DNA of 9,716 nucleotides from Clostridium sp. UBA1056 (GTDB lineage: Bacteria; Bacillota; Clostridia; Clostridiales; Clostridiaceae): NCBI GenBank assembly GCA_002316385.1, contig DCDL01000061.1, forward strand, positions 80,199-89,914, given 5' to 3'. Under the pieces are notes generated by a model. It had not been told where the DNA came from and made no database searches. It saw only the letters and a program-made list of their open reading frames with translations. Numbering within the stretch: the first letter of the stretch is position 1; each line of letters begins with the position of its first letter. Below, piece after piece: positions 6,391 to 9,716 of this stretch. Position numbers and translations under genes: made by a program.

Positions 6391-6430
6391 AAAGGACTAT
6401 CTCAAAATAAAATTTTGAGATAGTCCTTTT
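6391..6430. terminator. Strong bidirectional terminator between convergent genes
   Basis: A perfect 18-bp inverted repeat: 6391-6408 (starting AAAGGACTATCTC) against 6412-6429 (GAGATAGTCCTTT at its end), with a 3-nt AAA loop. The plus strand ends TTTT and the minus strand ends CCTTTAATTT. It lies between the end of the plus-strand operon and the end of rqcH on the minus strand, ending 5 nt before the rqcH stop codon. It should therefore terminate both transcripts. Confidence 0.92.
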
Positions 6431-6434
6431 ACTT

Positions 6435-8180
6435 CTAAACTTGTTTTAAATCAGGCTTTATAGGATCTACATAGATAGTTTTATTTGTGGAGTAGGTTAC
6501 CATACCAGGCTTTCCTTTAGCCATCTTTTTAACGTTTCTAATTTCTGTGTAGTCTATAGGCACCTTTGTAGAGTTTTTACCCTTACTATAGAAGGCAGCT
6601 AATGTAGCAGCTTCAAGTAGAGTAGAATCAGGAACTTCTCCCATGTTTTTAATAATTACATGAGAACCAGGGATATTCTTTATGTGAAGCCAAATATCGT
6701 TATTATGAGCAAATTTTAATGTTAAATAATCATTTTCTAGATTATTTTTACCTACATAGATATCAATGCCATCACTAGATATAAAGTGTAGTGGCTTTGA
6801 AGGCTTAATTTTTTTGCTTTTCATAGATTTTTTAAAGGCAATATATCTAGTTTCCACTAATTCATTTTTTATGTCCTCTAAATCTTTATAGTTATCAGCA
6901 TTTTCAATATTAGAAAGTACTGATTGAAGATATTGATCCTCTTCTTCAGCTAATTCTATTTGAATATATGCATTTTCTTCAGCTGCTTTTAATTTATTAT
7001 ATCTCTTAAAATATTTTTGTGCGTTTTCTGCAGGAGTTTTATTCACATCTAAAGGAATTTTTATATACTCCTCTTCTTCACTATAATAATTTAAAACGTC
7101 AACTTCTTTATCACCTTTTTTTATGTTATAAATATTTGCAGTTATAAGCTCTCCATATAGATTATACTTTGGTTTTTCTTCGCATTCAATTAGAGTTTTC
7201 TTTAAAATGTGCAATTTTTTTTGTATTCTTTCAATATTATTTGTAACTAGTTTTTGCATATCATGACTTTTACTTTGAAGTCTGTTTATTTTATCCTTAG
7301 CATGATAGAAGGTTTCAAGAAGAGTGCTAGGAGAAGTATATTCTTTATATTTACCACCCGCGTCTAGAAGATGTTCTAGTTTTATACAATGAAAATCCTT
7401 CAACTCTTCATTAAGGGAATAGCTGTGAAGTTCATAATTATTATCTTTACTTTTCTTAAAAAATTCTACTAAGAATTCATAGATTTCCTTTAGAGTGTTT
7501 TTACTTAAAGCGATATCTCTTTTCTTCAGCTGAAAAGTAATTTCTTTAGCTATGGGATTACTTAATCCATCTAAAACTTTAGTAAAGAATTTTTCGTTTA
7601 ATTCTTCATTTTCATAAAGGCTTAAAGATTTTTCTTGGAAGGCTTCAAAGGTAGTGTTAAATATATCAAGCCTATTACTTTCTGGTGGATATACATATTC
7701 AATGCCAGGATAAAGTACTCTGTAGCTATTTATATCTGGAGTAATATGTTTTATGGAATCCATAATAATTCCATCTCTTTTTCGAATTAAAGTAATATTA
7801 CTGTGACGACCCATTATTTCAATTATAAGGGTATATATACTATTAAAACCTAGTTCATCACTACTCTCAAAATCTAAAAGCAGAATTCTATCATTATTTA
7901 ATTGAGTTACATCTTTTAAAACTGCAGTATTTAGATATTTTCTTAAAACCATGCAAAATACGGGAGCCTTAAGAGGACTTTCCTTAGAATAATCTATGAA
8001 GTTTATTCTAGGATATGAAGCGTTAGCACTTAGCAAAAGTCTAACGGGTTTTCTATTTATTTTAAAGCTTAGTATTATTTCATCCTTCTCAGGTTGAGTT
8101 ATTTTATCTATTCTACTGCTTATTAGAGTATTTTTTATCTCATTAGCTAAAGAGCGCAAATATAATCCATCTAATGCCAT
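6435..8180 (-). CDS. rqcH: RqcH (FbpA/NFACT family), ribosome quality-control alanine-tailing factor
   Basis: NFACT protein of 581 residues, the bacterial counterpart of Rqc2/NEMF. RqcH binds 50S subunits carrying stalled peptidyl-tRNA and recruits tRNA-Ala to add C-terminal alanine tails that mark the peptide for degradation. Older annotations call it a fibronectin-binding protein (FbpA). Domains: NFACT-N from 1 to about 250, with Asp97-Arg98 at the position needed for tailing in B. subtilis and IEIMGRHSN at 120-128; a helical/coiled-coil middle at about 283-440; NFACT-R from about 466 to 570 with WLHIKNIPGSHVII (497-510). An ATG nine bases upstream (8189) overlaps the ribosome binding site; the start at 8180 gives MALDGL, matches homologues and puts the DR pair exactly at 97-98. 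Likely monocistronic, with a promoter at 8215-8223 and the terminator at 6391-6430. Confidence 0.94.
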   Translation of the reverse strand: MALDGLYLRSLANEIKNTLISSRIDKITQPEKDEIILSFKINRKPVRLLLSANASYPRINFIDYSKESPLKAPVFCMVLRKYLNTAVLKDVTQLNNDRILLLDFESSDELGFNSIYTLIIEIMGRHSNITLIRKRDGIIMDSIKHITPDINSYRVLYPGIEYVYPPESNRLDIFNTTFEAFQEKSLSLYENEELNEKFFTKVLDGLSNPIAKEITFQLKKRDIALSKNTLKEIYEFLVEFFKKSKDNNYELHSYSLNEELKDFHCIKLEHLLDAGGKYKEYTSPSTLLETFYHAKDKINRLQSKSHDMQKLVTNNIERIQKKLHILKKTLIECEEKPKYNLYGELITANIYNIKKGDKEVDVLNYYSEEEEYIKIPLDVNKTPAENAQKYFKRYNKLKAAEENAYIQIELAEEEDQYLQSVLSNIENADNYKDLEDIKNELVETRYIAFKKSMKSKKIKPSKPLHFISSDGIDIYVGKNNLENDYLTLKFAHNNDIWLHIKNIPGSHVIIKNMGEVPDSTLLEAATLAAFYSKGKNSTKVPIDYTEIRNVKKMAKGKPGMVTYSTNKTIYVDPIKPDLKQV

Positions 8181-8188
8181 ATAAATCA

Positions 8189-8195
8189 TCCTTTC
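8189..8195 (-). promoter_or_regulatory. Ribosome binding site that sets the rqcH start
   Basis: On the minus strand GAAAGGA lies 8 nt before ATG 8180. It overlaps the alternative ATG at 8189, which therefore cannot use it. Confidence 0.75.
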
Positions 8196-8214
8196 ATTTA
8201 AGCATATATTTTAC

Positions 8215-8223
8215 AGTATATCA
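8215..8223 (-). promoter_or_regulatory. Extended -10 promoter for rqcH
   Basis: The minus strand reads TGATATACT, an extended -10 element (TGnTATAAT type). It would start transcription near 8208, about 28 nt before the start codon. No good -35 hexamer is visible at the usual spacing, which an extended -10 tolerates. Confidence 0.55.
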
Positions 8224-8285
8224 CTATTGTTTTAGAAATAAAATATAAAATAAGTTAGGACAAAGATAATTTATGTGGTTGAAGA

Positions 8286-8294
8286 TGATATAAT
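8286..8294 (+). promoter_or_regulatory. Extended -10 promoter for the abgA-like gene
   Basis: TGATATAAT is a perfect extended -10 element about 70 nt before ATG 8364. The -35 region is poor. It is the mirror of the rqcH promoter on the other strand; the two -10 elements lie about 60 bp apart, so the transcripts diverge. The rest of the 183-bp gap between the two starts holds no other feature I can support. Confidence 0.6.
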
Positions 8295-8363
8295 AAAAAT
8301 AAGGTAGAATTTGTATAAGAAATTAAAGATATATAGAAATTATAAGGGTATGGTGAGTATAAT

Positions 8364-9632
8364 ATGGAGTTAAGAGAAAATATTATTAACCTAAGAAGAG
8401 AATTTCATAGATGTGCAGAAGTTGGTTGGTTAGAATTTGAAACAACTATAAAAATAATAGATTACTTAAGAAAACTTGGATATAATTTAGAGTACGGAAA
8501 GAAAATACACCATAATCCTATGGGAATTCCTAACATGGAGGAGTTTATATATAGTAGGATAGAATGTAATAAAATAATTCATGAGGAAGATTCTAACATA
8601 GAAGAAATTCTAGAAGGATATACTGGAGTAGTAGCTATTATGGATACGGGTATACCAGGTCCAACTATGGCTTTTAGGTTTGATATAGACGGCCTAAAGG
8701 TTGAAGAGGGCAAGGAAAATCATAGGCCTTATAAAGAAGGGTTTCGTTCTAAAAATCCAGGTACATGTCATTGCTGTGGTCATGATGGACATATAGCTAT
8801 AGGGCTTCAGCTTGCAAATACTATTGTAGAGATGAAAGATAAGCTAATAGGAAAAATAAAGCTCATATTTCAACCAGCAGAAGAAGAGGTTAGAGGAGCT
8901 AAGTCTATGGTAGAAGCAGGAATTTTAAAGGATGTAGATTATTTATTTTCTGGGCATATTGGATTTATAGATAAAAATAATGCTGTGGCAGTTAAAGTTA
9001 AAAATATGCTTGCCACTAATAAGGTAGAAGTAGAGTTTTTAGGGAAATCTGCTCATGCAGGGCTTTATCCAGAAGAAGGGAAAAATGCACTTCTAGCAGC
9101 AGCTAGTTGTATTCTAAATCTTCATAGTCAAGTACAATTTGGAAAAGGAGTAGGAAGACTTAATGTTGGAACTCTTCATGGAGGAACTGGAAAAAATGTT
9201 ATAGCAGATAAAGCTGTTCTACAATTAGAAACTAGAGGAGATACTAATGAAATTAATGATAGAATCATGGATATGGTTCGCCGTGTAGTTGAGGGTACGG
9301 CAATTTCATACAATGTGGAATATAATATAAGAGTAGTTGGTTCTGCAAGGGCATATAATAGCCAAGATAATGAATTCTCTAAGGAAGTAATAAAAAAACT
9401 TAGAAGTTTACCTATAGAAATTATCGAAGAATTTTCCTTTGGAGCTTCTGAGGATATAACTTATATGTTAGAAGAGGTAGAAAAGCAAGGGGGAAAGGGA
9501 ATGTATTTTATATTTCCATCTTCTCTTACAGCGCCACACCATAATCCATACTTTGATTTTAATGAAGAGTCACTTATAATAGGTCATGATGTCTATGTAT
9601 GTATGGTAAAAACATTCTTACAAAAGATGTGA
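8364..9632 (+). CDS. abgA: M20 family amidohydrolase, AbgA-like (aminobenzoyl-glutamate hydrolase type)
   Basis: Zinc-dependent M20D amidohydrolase of 422 residues. It resembles E. coli AbgA, a subunit of p-aminobenzoyl-glutamate hydrolase that recovers PABA from folate breakdown. AbgA-like features: FHRCAEVGWLEFET (14-27), MGIPN (53-57), the insert at about 45-86 present in AbgA but not in hippurate hydrolases, TGIPGPTMAFRFDIDGL (95-111), and HHNPYFDFNEESL near the end. Predicted metal and catalytic residues are Cys138, His140, the Glu173-Glu174 pair in QPAEEE, His198 and the His392/393 pair. The dimerisation domain is at about 213-325. GGTGAG (8352-8357) precedes ATG 8364 by 6 nt. No AbgB or AbgT gene is visible. 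E. coli AbgA works with AbgB, so the true substrate could differ; N-acyl amino acids or other aminobenzoyl compounds are alternatives. No signal peptide. No terminator follows, so it may be co-transcribed with the next gene. Confidence 0.85.
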   Translation: MELRENIINLRREFHRCAEVGWLEFETTIKIIDYLRKLGYNLEYGKKIHHNPMGIPNMEEFIYSRIECNKIIHEEDSNIEEILEGYTGVVAIMDTGIPGPTMAFRFDIDGLKVEEGKENHRPYKEGFRSKNPGTCHCCGHDGHIAIGLQLANTIVEMKDKLIGKIKLIFQPAEEEVRGAKSMVEAGILKDVDYLFSGHIGFIDKNNAVAVKVKNMLATNKVEVEFLGKSAHAGLYPEEGKNALLAAASCILNLHSQVQFGKGVGRLNVGTLHGGTGKNVIADKAVLQLETRGDTNEINDRIMDMVRRVVEGTAISYNVEYNIRVVGSARAYNSQDNEFSKEVIKKLRSLPIEIIEEFSFGASEDITYMLEEVEKQGGKGMYFIFPSSLTAPHHNPYFDFNEESLIIGHDVYVCMVKTFLQKM

Positions 9633-9667
9633 TTTAAACTAGAGATGAAATTAATAAAGGAAACGCC

Positions 9668-9716
9668 ATGATAATAGTAAGTATATTAATTATGGATAAG
9701 GCATCTTCAAAAAATA
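9668..9716 (+). CDS. Partial gene, first 16 codons, function unknown
   Basis: AAAGGA (9656-9661) is followed after 6 nt by ATG 9668 and an open frame to the window end, reading MIIVSILIMDKASSKN. It begins 35 nt after the abgA-like stop with no terminator between them, so it may be the next gene of that operon. Too little is present to assign a family. ATG 9692 (MDKASS) is an alternative start without its own ribosome binding site. Confidence 0.45.
   Translation, partial: MIIVSILIMDKASSKN

Noticed and set aside
6391..6430. The 18-bp inverted repeat as an insertion-sequence end or MITE.
   Set aside because: It is a single short hairpin with T run at the exact end of two convergent genes and no flanking target duplication; a terminator explains it.
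6435..8180. A surface fibronectin-binding protein, as the older FbpA name suggests.
   Set aside because: There is no signal peptide, anchor or repeat. The NFACT-N and NFACT-R domains and Asp97-Arg98 indicate cytoplasmic RqcH.

Overview
The window is AT-rich, with short intergenic gaps, strong AGGAGG-type ribosome binding sites, heavy AGA codon use and a DivIVA/YlmH/PyrR/RqcH gene set. This points to a low-GC Firmicute, most likely a member of the Clostridia (Clostridium-like). This is an inference from gene content and composition; no rRNA or species marker is present. Everything looks chromosomal and mostly housekeeping. I see no mobile element, CRISPR array, tRNA or rRNA gene, and no gene that looks foreign by composition.

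Layout. (1) Positions 50-1435 hold the tail of the cell-division 'ylm' cluster: ylmH (S4-domain ribosome-associated protein) and divIVA, ending at a perfect 12-bp hairpin terminator at 1491-1521. (2) A promoter-like sequence at 1536-1566 and an unexplained leader of about 135 nt with potential secondary structure precede a tight six-gene plus-strand operon: mtnN (MTA/SAH nucleosidase), an aroF-type DAHP synthase, lspA (signal peptidase II), an RluD-type pseudouridine synthase, pyrR and a THUMP-domain rRNA methyltransferase. It ends in a very strong 18-bp bidirectional hairpin at 6391-6430. (3) Convergent to this is rqcH (fbpA, NFACT protein) on the minus strand. (4) A divergent intergenic region carries an extended -10 promoter in each direction, then an AbgA-type M20 amidohydrolase on the plus strand, followed by the first codons of a gene that runs off the window.

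How it fits together. The order ylmH-divIVA-[...]-lspA-rluD-pyrR matches the Bacillus subtilis neighbourhood ylmH-divIVA-ileS-ylyA-lspA-ylyB-pyrR. Here ileS and ylyA are absent and the slot is filled by mtnN and a DAHP synthase with their own promoter and leader. The operon mixes methyl-cycle salvage, aromatic amino-acid entry, lipoprotein processing, rRNA modification and pyrimidine control, so shared expression with growth is more likely than a single pathway. Two proteins tied to bacterial ribosome-associated quality control, YlmH and RqcH, lie at either side of this operon.

I did not find a convincing new multi-gene system. The items most worth following are the leader upstream of mtnN, the DAHP synthase lacking its N-terminal regulatory domain, and the gene replacement between divIVA and lspA. 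Several start codons were moved from the longest open frame on ribosome-binding-site and family-alignment grounds (divIVA 842, mtnN 1708, rqcH 8180). lspA very probably uses TTG.
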